A stretch of DNA of 64,000 nucleotides, from the NCBI GenBank assembly GCA_013288685.1, contig JABDBM010000003.1, forward strand, positions 28,323 to 92,322, written 5' to 3'. Below are positions 1 to 10,800 of the stretch, piece after piece. The number at the start of each line of letters is the position of its first letter. Within the stretch, counting starts at the first letter, position 1. Under the pieces are notes generated by a model that did no database searches, was not told the DNA's origin, and was given only the letters and a program-made list of their open reading frames with translations. Position numbers and translations under genes: made by a program. This DNA comes from Bacteroidota bacterium (GTDB taxonomy: Bacteria; Bacteroidota; Bacteroidia; Sphingobacteriales; Sphingobacteriaceae).

Positions 1-180
1 TATTGGCAATTGAATAATAAACTCCGATCCTTCGCCTTCAATACTGGTAACCTGAATATTCCCTCCATGGCCTTTTACCACCATGTCATAAGTTAATGAC
101 AGGCCCAGGCCCGTACCCTCGCCGGTAGGTTTGGTGGTGAAAAATGGTTGCATAATTTTGTCTTTAATGGCGATATTCAT
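1..180 (-). pseudogene. Histidine kinase C-terminal fragment, duplicated and cut by the window edge
   Basis: Read on the minus strand from an ATG at 180, this encodes the end of a kinase ATPase domain: the [20 protein letters not shown] box and the last beta strands up to the window edge. Bases 1-171 match 907-1077, the tail of the intact kinase next door, at 168 of 171 positions. Homology stops abruptly at 171, followed by unrelated A/T-rich sequence. No H box or N box lies upstream, so this is a remnant or the end of a rearranged gene rather than a working kinase. What lies left of base 1 is unknown. Confidence 0.75.
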
Positions 181-211
181 TTTAATTTATCAAATCAATT
201 TCCTTTTTAAA

Positions 212-294
212 GAGCCATCGGCTCGAACAATTTTGTAGCAACGGGTTTCAACCCGTTGTTGGTGATATGACAGATGTATGAGTGCCATAGGCAC
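212..294. repeat. Left REP-like hairpin array of the RAYT element
   Basis: Three consecutive palindromes with 4-8 bp stems lie just downstream of the transposase stop. The outer two share the pattern NNGCCATNGGCNN and the middle one is a 20-base palindrome. The same three-part order recurs at 804-886 and twice at 37242-37485. Confidence 0.75.
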
Positions 295-305
295 GAAACA
301 TATAA

Positions 306-767
306 TTAAATTAAATCCTGGAAAATATATTGTTCGTCATAATCTATTTCAAACTTTTTTAAAAGCCCCAGATATTCCTCCCTAAATGTTTGCTTTTGGT
401 GATGCAAACTCTGGTTCAGGACGTACTGATAAACTTTATCAACCTGCGATTGGCTGTAAGAAAATACACCATAACCTTCCTGCCATTCAAACCGCTTTGG
501 GGTTAATGAGTGATCGTTAATATATTTTGATGATTTTGCTTTCACAGTTTTCATTAGGTCAGAAACAGAAACAACCGGTTTTAGGCCCAAAAAGCAATGT
601 ACGTGATCTTCTACGCCATTTACAATAATGGTTTTGCAATTGGCATCGTTAATTAAATTGCCTATTACGCCGAAGAGTTGTGATTGCCAGTCTTTTTCAA
701 TTACGGCTTCGCGATATTTAACCGCGAAAATTGTTTGCAGGTAAATTTGGTGATAGGTGTTTGCCAT
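306..767 (-). CDS. REP-associated tyrosine transposase (RAYT, IS200-like Y1 family)
   Basis: This 153-residue protein is a Y1 (HUH) transposase, a single-strand DNA nickase and ligase acting on hairpins. The HUH motif is HVH at residues 55-57 in VEDHVHCFLGL. The likely nucleophile is Y115 in YVLNQ, with Q119 as the companion residue, followed by the SLHHQ stretch typical of the family. Length fits IS200/RAYT transposases (about 140-170 residues). The gene sits between two hairpin arrays and just downstream of the kinase operon. It looks intact: no frameshift or missing catalytic residue is seen. No tnpB partner is present. Confidence 0.9.
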   Translation of the reverse strand: MANTYHQIYLQTIFAVKYREAVIEKDWQSQLFGVIGNLINDANCKTIIVNGVEDHVHCFLGLKPVVSVSDLMKTVKAKSSKYINDHSLTPKRFEWQEGYGVFSYSQSQVDKVYQYVLNQSLHHQKQTFREEYLGLLKKFEIDYDEQYIFQDLI

Positions 768-803
768 TTTCTATATCATTAAAGTTTGCTATTTATATGG
801 GTC

Positions 804-886
804 GAGCCTACGGCTCTTATTCCTTCTCTTTCCATTTTTCAACGGATTAAAATCCGTTGCTACAATATTTGTCGAGGCTACGCCTC
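804..886. repeat. Right REP-like hairpin array of the RAYT element
   Basis: Three palindromes at 804-816, 840-859 and 874-886 lie upstream of the transposase start, between it and the stop of the kinase at 901. They mirror the order of the left array, with CCTACGG and GCTACGC cores in place of CCATCGG. They may also end transcription of the kinase operon. Confidence 0.7.
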
Positions 887-900
887 TGGTTATGGTTAAT

Positions 901-3021
901 CTACTCTATTGGCAATTGAATAATAAACTCCGATCCTTCGCCTTCAATACTGGTAACCTGAATATTCCCTCCATGGCCTTTTACCACCATGTCATAAGTT
1001 AATGACAGGCCCAGGCCTGTACCCTCACCGGTAGGTTTGGTAGTGAAAAATGGTTGCATAATTTTGTCTTTAATGGCATCGGGAATACCGATGCCGTTAT
1101 CTTTTACCGAGATCAGGATGTTTTCATTTTCGATGGATGTGCTAACTTCAACCGCCGGCTTATAAACGCTACCTGCTTTTTTTTGCTTTTGCTGTACAGC
1201 ATAAAAAGCGTTGTTAAATAGGTTAAGCATCACCCTGCCTATGTCCTGCGGAATGATATTAACCAGCGGCAGGCTTTCATCAAAATGAGTAATCAGTTCG
1301 GCGTTAAAGCTTTTATCCTTTGCGCGCAGGCCATGATAGGCCAGGCGGAGGTATTCATCGGCTAATTTGTTGATATCCGTTGCCTCTTTAGTTCCTGAGC
1401 CGGCTTTGGAATGTTCCAGCATCCCTTTTACAATACTGTCCGCCCGTTTGCCGTGAGTGTTTATTTTTTCCAGGCTTTGATCCAAATCACCGGCTATTGC
1501 CAATACATCTTCGGTGTTACCGGCCGAGAGTTCGTCTTTCAACTCGGTTAGTAATTCGCGACTTACTTCAGAAAAGTTGTTTATGAAGTTCAGCGGGTTC
1601 TGTATCTCGTGCGCTATACCTGCTGTTAACTCGCCCAGCGAGGCCATTTTTTCGGTTTGGATGAGCTGGGTTTGGGTGGCTTTAAGACTTGCCAGTGATT
1701 GACTCAGTTCTGCCGTGCGTTCAATAACCTGCTCTTCCAGTATTGTATTTTGTTGGGCCAGCATCTGTTGCTTTTCTAACTGGAACTGCATGTTTTGATG
1801 AGACAGTTCCTGAACTTCAACCAGCTTTATCTCGAGCGAACGATAAGTAATAGCCGTTCTTATCGCCAGGAAAACGGTCATCCCAATGGGCAGGCTAATT
1901 AACGAAAGCACAAAAAGAGCTTCGCCCCAATTACCCGGAATTAAATTTGCTACTACCAATAATGACAGGAACAGGAAACTACCCGCTACCACAAATAGGG
2001 CGCCTCTTTTTTTATGCTTTAAAGCCCATATACCAACCCGTAAACATTCGGTAGCATTAACCAACGGTGTTATATAAAATAAAAGGCGAAAGGCATAAGT
2101 AGTATTTATCCAGATAACAGGAATGGTAAGTGCCGAAAACGTTAAAATTACTTTAATGGCCACCCGGTTGCGGTAATCAAACAGCTCGTAAATAGTTAAT
2201 GGCAAAAAAACAAAACCGATAAAGCCTACGGTTGCTATCGTGCTAAGCCAAAATGTAATTAATGCTGAATGTTGGTTAGTAACCGCAAAATTGGTATAAG
2301 TGGCGAAAAGCAGGATGAAGGTGATAAAGGCATAGTACAAGTGTGCCTTTTGCTTGCGGTAATAGAGGTATGAGGCCAGATGCGTAATGGTAAGGATAAA
2401 AAACATCCCTATCAGCAATAAATTGTGACCCATCGATTGATTTTCGGTATCGGCTGTTTCTGCGTAGTTAATTTCGGCGTTGCCTTGGGTATTAATTACC
2501 AGGTTAAAAGCATAAGCGCTGTTGCCAAGGTCCTGGTATTTTAAGAGGTATTTACAGGCTGCGAAATGAACCGCGATCAAATGTTTACCGGCAGATAGCT
2601 TTACCGGTAATGGGAAGCCATGAGGATTGTATGGATTTACCTGGTGGGCAATGGTGCCATAAGTTTTTATCAACTTGCCATCAAGGTATATCTCCGAAGC
2701 AACGTTTTGCTCAATCATGAATGCAAAATCGGTTGTTTTTAAGCTGTCGCCGATGATTAGGTGAAGCCGCAGCCAAAAATTATCACCTTTATTATTCAAT
2801 ATAACCGCGTTTGAAGCCGGGTCAAAATCGGTCCATCGCTTATCATCAAGGCCAGGCATCGCCCAACGCGGATTATTCCCGGCGTGTATTTTCCATCCGG
2901 TTGGTATGGTATCCATTAGGGGCTGCTTTTCCAGCTTAAAAACCGTATCCGGAGTTGCCCGCGCCATGGCGTTTACCCATAATATCAGCAATATTAATAA
3001 CGTAGTACATGTTTTTTTCAT
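901..3021 (-). CDS. 7TMR-DISM sensor histidine kinase
   Basis: The protein has 706 residues from the ATG at 3021. That start gives a clean signal peptide ([15 protein letters not shown]) and lies 5 bases after the preceding stop; a start at 3057 would overlap the neighbour. Order: signal peptide, extracytoplasmic jelly-roll-like domain (about 30-180), seven transmembrane helices of 7TMR-DISM type (about 200-390), coiled coil, then the kinase core. The phosphoacceptor is H471 in [10 protein letters not shown], followed by the N box ([12 protein letters not shown]), DNGIGIP and GTGLGLSL. There is no receiver domain. It is the third gene of a three-kinase operon. Its ligand is unknown. Confidence 0.9.
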   Translation of the reverse strand: MKKTCTTLLILLILWVNAMARATPDTVFKLEKQPLMDTIPTGWKIHAGNNPRWAMPGLDDKRWTDFDPASNAVILNNKGDNFWLRLHLIIGDSLKTTDFAFMIEQNVASEIYLDGKLIKTYGTIAHQVNPYNPHGFPLPVKLSAGKHLIAVHFAACKYLLKYQDLGNSAYAFNLVINTQGNAEINYAETADTENQSMGHNLLLIGMFFILTITHLASYLYYRKQKAHLYYAFITFILLFATYTNFAVTNQHSALITFWLSTIATVGFIGFVFLPLTIYELFDYRNRVAIKVILTFSALTIPVIWINTTYAFRLLFYITPLVNATECLRVGIWALKHKKRGALFVVAGSFLFLSLLVVANLIPGNWGEALFVLSLISLPIGMTVFLAIRTAITYRSLEIKLVEVQELSHQNMQFQLEKQQMLAQQNTILEEQVIERTAELSQSLASLKATQTQLIQTEKMASLGELTAGIAHEIQNPLNFINNFSEVSRELLTELKDELSAGNTEDVLAIAGDLDQSLEKINTHGKRADSIVKGMLEHSKAGSGTKEATDINKLADEYLRLAYHGLRAKDKSFNAELITHFDESLPLVNIIPQDIGRVMLNLFNNAFYAVQQKQKKAGSVYKPAVEVSTSIENENILISVKDNGIGIPDAIKDKIMQPFFTTKPTGEGTGLGLSLTYDMVVKGHGGNIQVTSIEGEGSEFIIQLPIE

Positions 3022-3026
3022 CCGGC

Positions 3027-6000
3027 TTAATTTAAAGGTAATGTTATAATACAACAAGTAAACGCGCCCTCTTTAGTATCGACTGTGATACTTCCGCCAT
3101 GCCCCTTCACCACCATATCATAAGTTAAGCTCAGCCCCAATCCGGTGCCTTCACCAGTTGGCTTCGTGGTAAAAAACGGCTGCATAATTTTATCTTTAAT
3201 GGCCTCAGGTATCCCTATACCATTATCTCTCACTTTAAGAATCACGTGCCCGTTGTCGGTCGAGGTGCTTACCGAAACTTCCGGCTTATAATCATCGCCC
3301 GCTGTTTTCGCTTTTTGATTTACCGCATAAAAAGCGTTGTTAAACAGGTTGAGCATTACCCGGCCAATATCCTGGGCTACTACCTCTGCTTTTGGCAAAT
3401 CGGGATCAAAATCCGTCACCATTTCGGCGTTAAAACTTTTGTCTTTGGCGCGCAAGCCATGATACGACAGGCGCATAAACTCGTCAGCGAGGGAGTTGAT
3501 ATTGGTGAGCAGCTTTTCGCCGCCCGCAGTGCGGCTGTGTTGCAACATCCCTTTTACAATGCTATCGGCACGTTTGCCGTGATGGTTTATTTTTTCTTCG
3601 TTTTGTTTAATATCGGCAGCTATAGCTAAAGCCTCTTCGATATTGCCTGCTTTTAATTCGTCCTCAAGTTCATCAATCATCTCCCGGTTCACTTCCGAAA
3701 AATTATTGACGAAGTTTAGCGGGTTCTGTATTTCGTGTGCAATGCCTGCGGTAAGCTCGCCGAGCGAAGCCATTTTTTCGGATTGTACGAGTTTGGTTTG
3801 AGCGGCCTTTAGGTCGGTTAATGTGTGTTCTACCTGCTGTTTAGCTAATTCAAGTTTATTAAAATCCTCGTAGCGGGCGTAAGCGGTGGAGAAGGCATCG
3901 GCCAGGGATTGCACCAGGTCCTTTTCGTCGACGGTTAGTGGCGCCGAATTGCCCGCATATAACATGCCTTGTAAAAATGGAAAGAAATGCAGGTCGAGGG
4001 CGGTATCGGGTCGTTCGGTCACATATTTCCCCCTGGATTTTACTGTACCTTGCGACACCAGGTTTTTTGTATTAGCTGCAAATTCTTTGGTGCTCCAGTG
4101 GATAGCGGCCATTTGTTTTTTGCGCCAGGCTGACAATACTTCGCGGCCGATGCCCTCGGCATCAAAAGTTAAGTCGAAAGCGGCCAGGGCTTTACCATCG
4201 GGGGTGGATAGATGGGTATGGATCAGTTCCGCCTTGTCATCCACAATAAATACCCCGCAGCGGATAAACGGTATGCCTAATATGGTCAGTTCGTTCCAAA
4301 TCAGTGGGGTGATTCGCTCCAGGTCCTTAGTGGTACGCATCGAGGCTATTTCGCCGCGCACACGGTCCAACGAAGCTTGTTTAATTGCTTCGCGCAGTTG
4401 TTGTTCTGCCTGTTTCAGGTCGTTGAAACGTGTATAGGTGAAGTCAAAAACATTTGCAAAACGTTTTATTATTGTTTTTGCTTCGGTAGTAAAGGGGGCA
4501 TCGCGGAAAGCATATAAGTTGCCCGACTGAAATGTGGCGACATAATAATATTGTTTATAATCTGCACTGTTCGCCACAATTAACTGTGAACCAGGCAATT
4601 TAAAATTTGTGCCGGTAAGCGCTTTATAAAAATCATTCAGGTCTTCCCCCTGCAATACATAATCGCCATCTTCGTCCTGATTTGCCCAAACATCAAATGC
4701 ATGCTTTAATAAAGGATGGATATCCATCGGTTCGTCGCCGGATACCTGTACTACCGTTTCGTCTTCTGATTTCGTAGTTGTCCAGACATTGGCGCTGCAT
4801 TTTTCTTTATCAAGGATACCAATTCCGCATCTTAGCGTTCCAAGATTTAGTTTATCCATTTCTTCAAAAATAATGGCAACCGCATGTGCAAGGTCATCGC
4901 TTTTTAGCATGGCCATGGTACGTGCGCGCACCCGCTCCAATGCCAGTTCAATTTGCGCTTCGCGCGATTGGGCTTCTGCCCTTTGCAGATCGAGGAAACG
5001 AGTGTAGGTTTGATCGAATACGGCTGCAAATCTTTTTTGGGCCTCAATTATTTCACCCGATATATTTTTATCGAAAGAAAAGGACAGCCATCCTTTTGAA
5101 AAGAAGCTAATATGGACAATCCACTGGTCTTCGGGGAAACTTATTTTGGTTTCCAAAAAGCTATTGCGCAACTCGTTATAGTCTTTTAGCTCCTGCCTCT
5201 CAAACTTCACGGTTAATGATTTGCGTTTTGCTTTCCATGCAGCAACTGCTTTAGCCATCAAATAACGGTCATTAATTGGCACATTAAGCGTGTGCAACAA
5301 ATGGCTGCCATGCACGGTTGTAGATAATTCCACGAATCCTGTTTCCTCATTAACTATTGCAATGGAGTTTTGTATAGCCTCCTCGCCCAACTCTTTCACT
5401 TGGTGAAAAAGCAAGGCAGATGTTTCGGGCAGCTCTTCGCTGTGCTGCATGGCCATAGTACGGGCGCGCACCCGCTCCAAAGCCAGCTGAATTTGTGATT
5501 CGCGGGCTTGTTCTTCTGCCTTTTGCAGATCGAGGAAGCGGGTGTATGATTGCTGAAAAACCGCCCCAAAGCGTTTAAATATGTCGTGGTATGCGGGAAG
5601 TGCCTCTTTGGTGATGATAAACAGGCAGCCCTGCGAAAAGAACATTACATGATTAAAAATCTCCTTTGCCTGCTGCGGTAATACAACATCTCTTACCGGA
5701 ACACTTGCGACCTTAGCCAGGTAGCCCAAATGTTCTTTAAGCGCATCGCCTTCCAGGTGGGTTATCATAAAGGTTTCGCCGTCTTTCCAGCCTTTATAAA
5801 TGGCTTTATACGCCGGCACTTCGTCATAACGCACCGTAAACGATTGTGGGATGATCTCGCCGTTGGTTTCGGTGATCCATTGTTCGCCCATGGACTCATT
5901 GTCGGCAAAAGTTACGATGCCGCAGGTGCGTATTTGTTCAGTTTTTATACCTAAGCCCAGCAGTTGTTTAAACAGGAGGGAAACGGTTTCGGCCAGTTCC

Positions 6001-7799
6001 CCGCTTTTTTGCATGGCCATTGTCCGGGCCCTGATCCGCTCCAGTGCTAATTGAACTTGAGACTCCCTTGCCTGTGCTTCTGCATTTTTCAGGTCGTAAA
6101 AACGGGTGTAGGTTTGATCGAACACTTTAGCAAACCGGCTCAAAATTTCTAATTTCTCTTCTGATAAAGGTTGAAGGCCATCCACCTGTAAACCGCCAAA
6201 ATTGCTGAACGAGAAAGATAAAACGGCACGCTCTGAGGCCCTCATTGCTGCCTTTACCACTTCGGGGGTATCTTTTGTTTCGGGCAAACTCAATACGTGT
6301 TCGGTTAAAGAATGCTTTTCTTCACCTTTCAATTCGTACACCCATTGAGGCTTTCTTTCCTTCCATGCTTTTATTAACGCGTTAAAATAAGGGTGATCAT
6401 GATGTGGCATGTGATAACATGAAGCCCCTGCTTCCGGATTTGCCATCCAAGTTTGTGCCGATAATGTATCCGGATCAATAATCCAGATGAGGCAGCCGGT
6501 TGGTGAAAAATTAAGCTTTGTAAGCTCCGTTAATACTGTACTGACAACACCGGCCAGTTCGTCGGAATTTTGCATGGCCATAGCCCCCGACCGCACACGC
6601 TCAAGTGCAGCTTCTATCAGCGCCTCGGCTTTCTGCTCCTCAATTTCTGCGTTTTGCTTTTGCAACAACACAAACGCTCTTTTCCGTTGCAAGCTATTCC
6701 GCAGTTGAAGAAACCCGCCTACCGCGAAAACCAGTACGGTAAAAATCAGGGCGTATATTCTTAACCTGGCATGATAAGCAGCTTCGGCAGCCTGTATTTC
6801 ATTTTGACGAAGAAATTCGTCGGTAGTGAGGTTTTCCAACTCTCCTGATTTAGCCGCATTGTACAGGCTATCCTTTACTGCACCGGCTAATTTCAGGTAT
6901 TTAAAAGCGCTGTCGGGCTGATGTTTGGCTTCATACATGCGGGCCAATAGTTCCGTCCCTTCGAATACAGATTTGTTGAATGAAGCCTTTTTGGCAGCAT
7001 TAAGCCCTTCGTGCAGATAATAGAAACCGGAATCGGGTTTGCCGGTTTGGTTGTAATATCTGGCCAAACGAATACCATTCATGCTTGCATCCCTGAAGTC
7101 GGCAATTTTTTTATCGATTGCGTATGCCCGGAGATATAATTCCAGTGCTTTTTTGTAATTTTTCAGTTTAAAATACACATCTCCCATTGTGCCAAGAATA
7201 TAACCCAAATAGAGGCCGCGAAGATTTTTTTCGGAGTTATGGGCCGCTATTTTAGAGTAATAAAGCGCTGAATCCAATAATCCGGTTTGATTATAAACAA
7301 AAGCCAAATTAAGAAAAACGGCATTCAGCGTCAGCATGTTATGCGAAGTATAAGCGAGTTGCCGCGCGCGCCGGTAATAAAAAAGCGCCTTAGGGAAATT
7401 TTGCTGCCCTTTGTAAATATTGCCAATAAGATTATAAGTACTAAAAAACGACAGGGTTTCTTTGCCGCTCTCGGTGGCCCTTAACGATTGAAAAGCCATA
7501 TTCAGCGCGGCAGGGTAATTGCCCTTATTATAAAGGCCATAGGAAACAATGTTAAATCCCTGAGAAATTATGCGCTGATTATGATGTTGCCTGCCATATG
7601 CAATTAATTGCCGGGCATAATAAATGGAGCTGTCGGGGTAATTGGCAATATTCGGATTTGCCATTATATCGGGTATGGCAATTGTCGAGTCGGTTTCGAG
7701 GCTTAGTATCGTTTCCCTTAAACTACCGGTAGCTGGTTTTTGTGCTAAGGCATGGCTGAACGCAAATGCTAAATAAAAGAATAGTAATATTTTCTTCAT
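3027..7799 (-). CDS. TPR sensor histidine kinase with five tandem GAF-like repeats
   Basis: This is a 1590-residue membrane kinase. A signal peptide (MKKILLFFYLAFAFSHALAQ) is followed by a periplasmic TPR region (about 50-330, tyrosine/alanine-rich pairs of helices) and one membrane helix near 345-365. Then come five cytoplasmic repeats of about 180-190 residues, starting near 400, 590, 780, 955 and 1145. Each opens with a version of ALERVRARTMAMQ.S.EL and ends with a TYTRF.DL helix. The kinase core has H1355 in [10 protein letters not shown], an N box, DNGIGIP and GTGLGLSL. The gene starts 8 bases after the previous stop. The repeats resemble GAF-type sensor folds; that assignment is inferred from layout. 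Confidence 0.88.
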   Translation of the reverse strand: MKKILLFFYLAFAFSHALAQKPATGSLRETILSLETDSTIAIPDIMANPNIANYPDSSIYYARQLIAYGRQHHNQRIISQGFNIVSYGLYNKGNYPAALNMAFQSLRATESGKETLSFFSTYNLIGNIYKGQQNFPKALFYYRRARQLAYTSHNMLTLNAVFLNLAFVYNQTGLLDSALYYSKIAAHNSEKNLRGLYLGYILGTMGDVYFKLKNYKKALELYLRAYAIDKKIADFRDASMNGIRLARYYNQTGKPDSGFYYLHEGLNAAKKASFNKSVFEGTELLARMYEAKHQPDSAFKYLKLAGAVKDSLYNAAKSGELENLTTDEFLRQNEIQAAEAAYHARLRIYALIFTVLVFAVGGFLQLRNSLQRKRAFVLLQKQNAEIEEQKAEALIEAALERVRSGAMAMQNSDELAGVVSTVLTELTKLNFSPTGCLIWIIDPDTLSAQTWMANPEAGASCYHMPHHDHPYFNALIKAWKERKPQWVYELKGEEKHSLTEHVLSLPETKDTPEVVKAAMRASERAVLSFSFSNFGGLQVDGLQPLSEEKLEILSRFAKVFDQTYTRFYDLKNAEAQARESQVQLALERIRARTMAMQKSGELAETVSLLFKQLLGLGIKTEQIRTCGIVTFADNESMGEQWITETNGEIIPQSFTVRYDEVPAYKAIYKGWKDGETFMITHLEGDALKEHLGYLAKVASVPVRDVVLPQQAKEIFNHVMFFSQGCLFIITKEALPAYHDIFKRFGAVFQQSYTRFLDLQKAEEQARESQIQLALERVRARTMAMQHSEELPETSALLFHQVKELGEEAIQNSIAIVNEETGFVELSTTVHGSHLLHTLNVPINDRYLMAKAVAAWKAKRKSLTVKFERQELKDYNELRNSFLETKISFPEDQWIVHISFFSKGWLSFSFDKNISGEIIEAQKRFAAVFDQTYTRFLDLQRAEAQSREAQIELALERVRARTMAMLKSDDLAHAVAIIFEEMDKLNLGTLRCGIGILDKEKCSANVWTTTKSEDETVVQVSGDEPMDIHPLLKHAFDVWANQDEDGDYVLQGEDLNDFYKALTGTNFKLPGSQLIVANSADYKQYYYVATFQSGNLYAFRDAPFTTEAKTIIKRFANVFDFTYTRFNDLKQAEQQLREAIKQASLDRVRGEIASMRTTKDLERITPLIWNELTILGIPFIRCGVFIVDDKAELIHTHLSTPDGKALAAFDLTFDAEGIGREVLSAWRKKQMAAIHWSTKEFAANTKNLVSQGTVKSRGKYVTERPDTALDLHFFPFLQGMLYAGNSAPLTVDEKDLVQSLADAFSTAYARYEDFNKLELAKQQVEHTLTDLKAAQTKLVQSEKMASLGELTAGIAHEIQNPLNFVNNFSEVNREMIDELEDELKAGNIEEALAIAADIKQNEEKINHHGKRADSIVKGMLQHSRTAGGEKLLTNINSLADEFMRLSYHGLRAKDKSFNAEMVTDFDPDLPKAEVVAQDIGRVMLNLFNNAFYAVNQKAKTAGDDYKPEVSVSTSTDNGHVILKVRDNGIGIPEAIKDKIMQPFFTTKPTGEGTGLGLSLTYDMVVKGHGGSITVDTKEGAFTCCIITLPLN

Positions 7800-7807
7800 G
7801 ATCCGGA

Positions 7808-10800
7808 TCAGTTTATGGGTAAGGTAATTATAAATTCCGAACCTTCATTCTCAGCACTGTTAACTTTTATACTTCCGCCGTGCCCTTTCACTACCATATC
7901 ATAAGTTAATGACAAGCCCAAACCAGTACCTTCTCCCGTTGGCTTGGTGGTGAAAAATGGCTGCATGATTTTATCTTTTATTGCGTCGGGGATGCCGGTG
8001 CCATTATCGCGAACCCTAAACCCTCCGGCCCCCTGAAGGGGGAGGAAAAAAGTTTCGACAGATACTTCCGGCTTATAGTCGGGCCCTGCGGTTTTTGTCT
8101 TTTGGCCCACCGCATAAAGGGCATTGTTAAACAGGTTGAGCAGCACCCGGCTCAAATCCTGCGGTATTACATTTATAAGCGGCAATTTTTCATCAAAATG
8201 GGTTACAATACCGGCGCAAAACAATTTATCTTTTGCCCTGAAGCCGCTGTAGGCACGGCGTATCAGCTCATCGGCCATATTGTTAATATTAGTAAGTTCC
8301 CTGGTACCGCTGCCTGTTTTGCTATGCTGCAACATGCCTTTAACAATGTTATCAGCGCGTTTGCCATGCATGGTTATTTTTTGCTGATTACCTTTTATAT
8401 CATCGGCTATAGCCAAAGCATCATCAATATGGCCACTTTGCAGTTCTTCTTTCATCTCGTCAATCAGTTCCAGGTTTACTTCCGAAAAATTATTGACAAA
8501 GTTTAGCGGGTTTTGAATTTCGTGTGCAATGCCCGATGTCAACTCGCCCAGCGAAGCCATTTTTTCGGATTGGATGAGCTGGTTTTGAGTGGTTTTTAAA
8601 TCGGTAATGGTTTCGGCCAATTGATCGCGCTGGGCCAGTATTTCCTGCTCGTGTTCGCTAAGCTCTTTATTGGCAAGGCTTAGTTGTTTGGTGCGCAAAT
8701 CAATTTTATCCTCGAGCAATTGGTTTTGGCGGATTAACCGGTACGAACGCCAGGCTATAACGCTATAAATTCCGGCCGCAAACAGCACTACGTAAATTGC
8801 CCACGCCCACCACCTTTCCCACCAGGGCGACCGGATAATAACCATAAAACTATCCCCATTGTTATCCCACACGCCATCACTATTACAGGCTTTTACACGA
8901 AACGTATAAGTACCCGGCGAAAGGTTGGTATAAGTGGCGCTGCGCTGGGTGCCTGCCGGTATCCATTTAGTGTCATAACCATCCAAGCGGTAAGCATACC
9001 TGTTTTGCGCCGGATTGGCATAATGCAGCGCCACGTAGCTAAAGGTAACTTTATTTTGATTCCAGGGCAATTCAATTTGTTTAAGGCCGTAGGTAATGCT
9101 GGTAGTTATGGTTTCGGCAGCGGAAGCCTGGTTGCTGTGCGCCAATTTTTCGATGTGGACAACCGGCGGATAAGGATTACCATCGAGGTCATCCAGATTG
9201 ACCACCGTGATGCCATCGGTAAGAGCCATCACCATGGTCTCGTTTATCTGCACCAGGTTATAATCGTCTAAAATACTTTTACCAGGTACAATGGCTTTTA
9301 CCGGATAGGTTTTTACCGATAAATCATTGGGGTTAACGCGGGTTAAGCCCCTCACGGAATTTACCCATAAAAAGCCTTTTTTATCTTCGTTTATCGACGT
9401 TACGGTGTTAAACAGCAAGCCATTATCTTCGTTTAAATGGCGGGTATAGTGCCCGCTTTTACGATCGAACTCGAACAATCCAGCCGGGTATGTGCCTACC
9501 CAAAGGCGACCTTTACTATCCTCAAAAACATGGCTGATACTGCCCACATGAATACGTCCGTCGAAATTGTAGGATTTAAAATGCCCGGTTTTGCGGTCGA
9601 ACCGGTTTAGGCCGCCACCGGTGCCGCCTACCCAAATGGTGTTTTGTTTATCCTCATAAATGGTACATACGTTCCATGAATCCAATTTGTAGTCGCTTGT
9701 TCCTGCGGTGCCGTGATAATATGGATACCGCCTGAATTTGCGGGTTGCCGGATTAAAAGAACATAAGCCCCCTGTTTCGGTGCCAATCCAAACGATACCT
9801 GCATGGTCCTGAAACAGGTAGTTGATTTTATTCCCACTAATGGTGGTGGTATCATTTTCGACAGACGCATAACTTTGCAATTGGCGGCTGGCGGGGTTAT
9901 ATACCTGCATCCCATTCCGGTTGTTGAAATAAATTTGGCCATCCCTGGCTATCATTATTGCATCAAGGCCATTATCCGCAGACCTTTTGTTATAAATTTT
10001 CACGGGGTCGCCCATTCCGGGTTTCCATTTGTAAATGCCTGCGTTATTGCTGAACCAACAATAACCAGCTGTATCAACCGTAAGGTTATTGGTAATACCA
10101 TAATGATCGGCACTCCCATCGCGTACCAAATATGGATAATTGTGAAAGGCGCTGGTTAGCATATTGAGTTTATCAATTCCGGTTTGGAGGTTCCCCGCCC
10201 ACAAAATACCCGCTTTGTCGAAAAACAACTTATTGATATCATTCCAGCTTAATCCATCGGCTTGGTTAGGATTTTTAGTAAACCGCCGAAAAAGGTGTGT
10301 TTCGGGATCGAAACTCAGCAAACCTTTACCGCTTATAAACCATAAACGGCCGTTTTTTGCCTCTTTTATGTTGTAGATCTGATTTTTGCGAGCCTCTTTA
10401 TCTGTATCGGCAGGTAAAAAGGCAGTAAATGTTTGTGTGCCGTTATTAAAAAGCAGCAAGCCGTTCTGCGTGGCAAACCATAAGCGATGCCTGCTATCTT
10501 CATAAAGGCTATTAATGGTATCGTTCGGGGCCGTTAGCCCCGGGTTAGTGAAGTGGCTAAAAACCTTTGCAGTGTTGGTGCGGGTATCGAAACGTTCGAT
10601 GAAGGTTTGTTTTTTTATTGGATCGCCGATGTTTAACCATAACACACCCGGCTGCGAGGGCGCTTCGGCTATTTCACGTACAATTTTACCGGCGAGATTA
10701 CCTTTTTTTGCGAGATATGGCGTAAAGGCATCTTGTTTGTCGTTATACAGGTACAGGCCGTTATTGGTGCCAATCCATAAAGGGTTTCCGGCTGCTGCCG

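Larger units (their letters stand above)
212..886 (-). mobile_element. REP/RAYT element: transposase gene between two three-hairpin arrays
   Basis: A tyrosine transposase gene is bracketed by two ordered sets of short palindromes. On the left are GAGCCATCGGCTC (212-224), CAACGGGTTTCAACCCGTTG (239-258) and GTGCCATAGGCAC (282-294). On the right are GAGCCTACGGCTC (804-816), CAACGGATTAAAATCCGTTG (840-859) and GAGGCTACGCCTC (874-886). Y1 transposases of the IS200 and RAYT type are known to act on hairpins in single-stranded DNA. The arrangement therefore fits a RAYT with its cognate REP-like sequences. Exact ends are not defined by a target duplication. Confidence 0.7.

Noticed and set aside
3246-3629. 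Plus-strand frames inside the kinase genes (3246-3629, 3886-4437, 8102-8506 and similar)
   Set aside because: These are antisense shadows of strongly coding kinase domains and have no starts, signals or families of their own.
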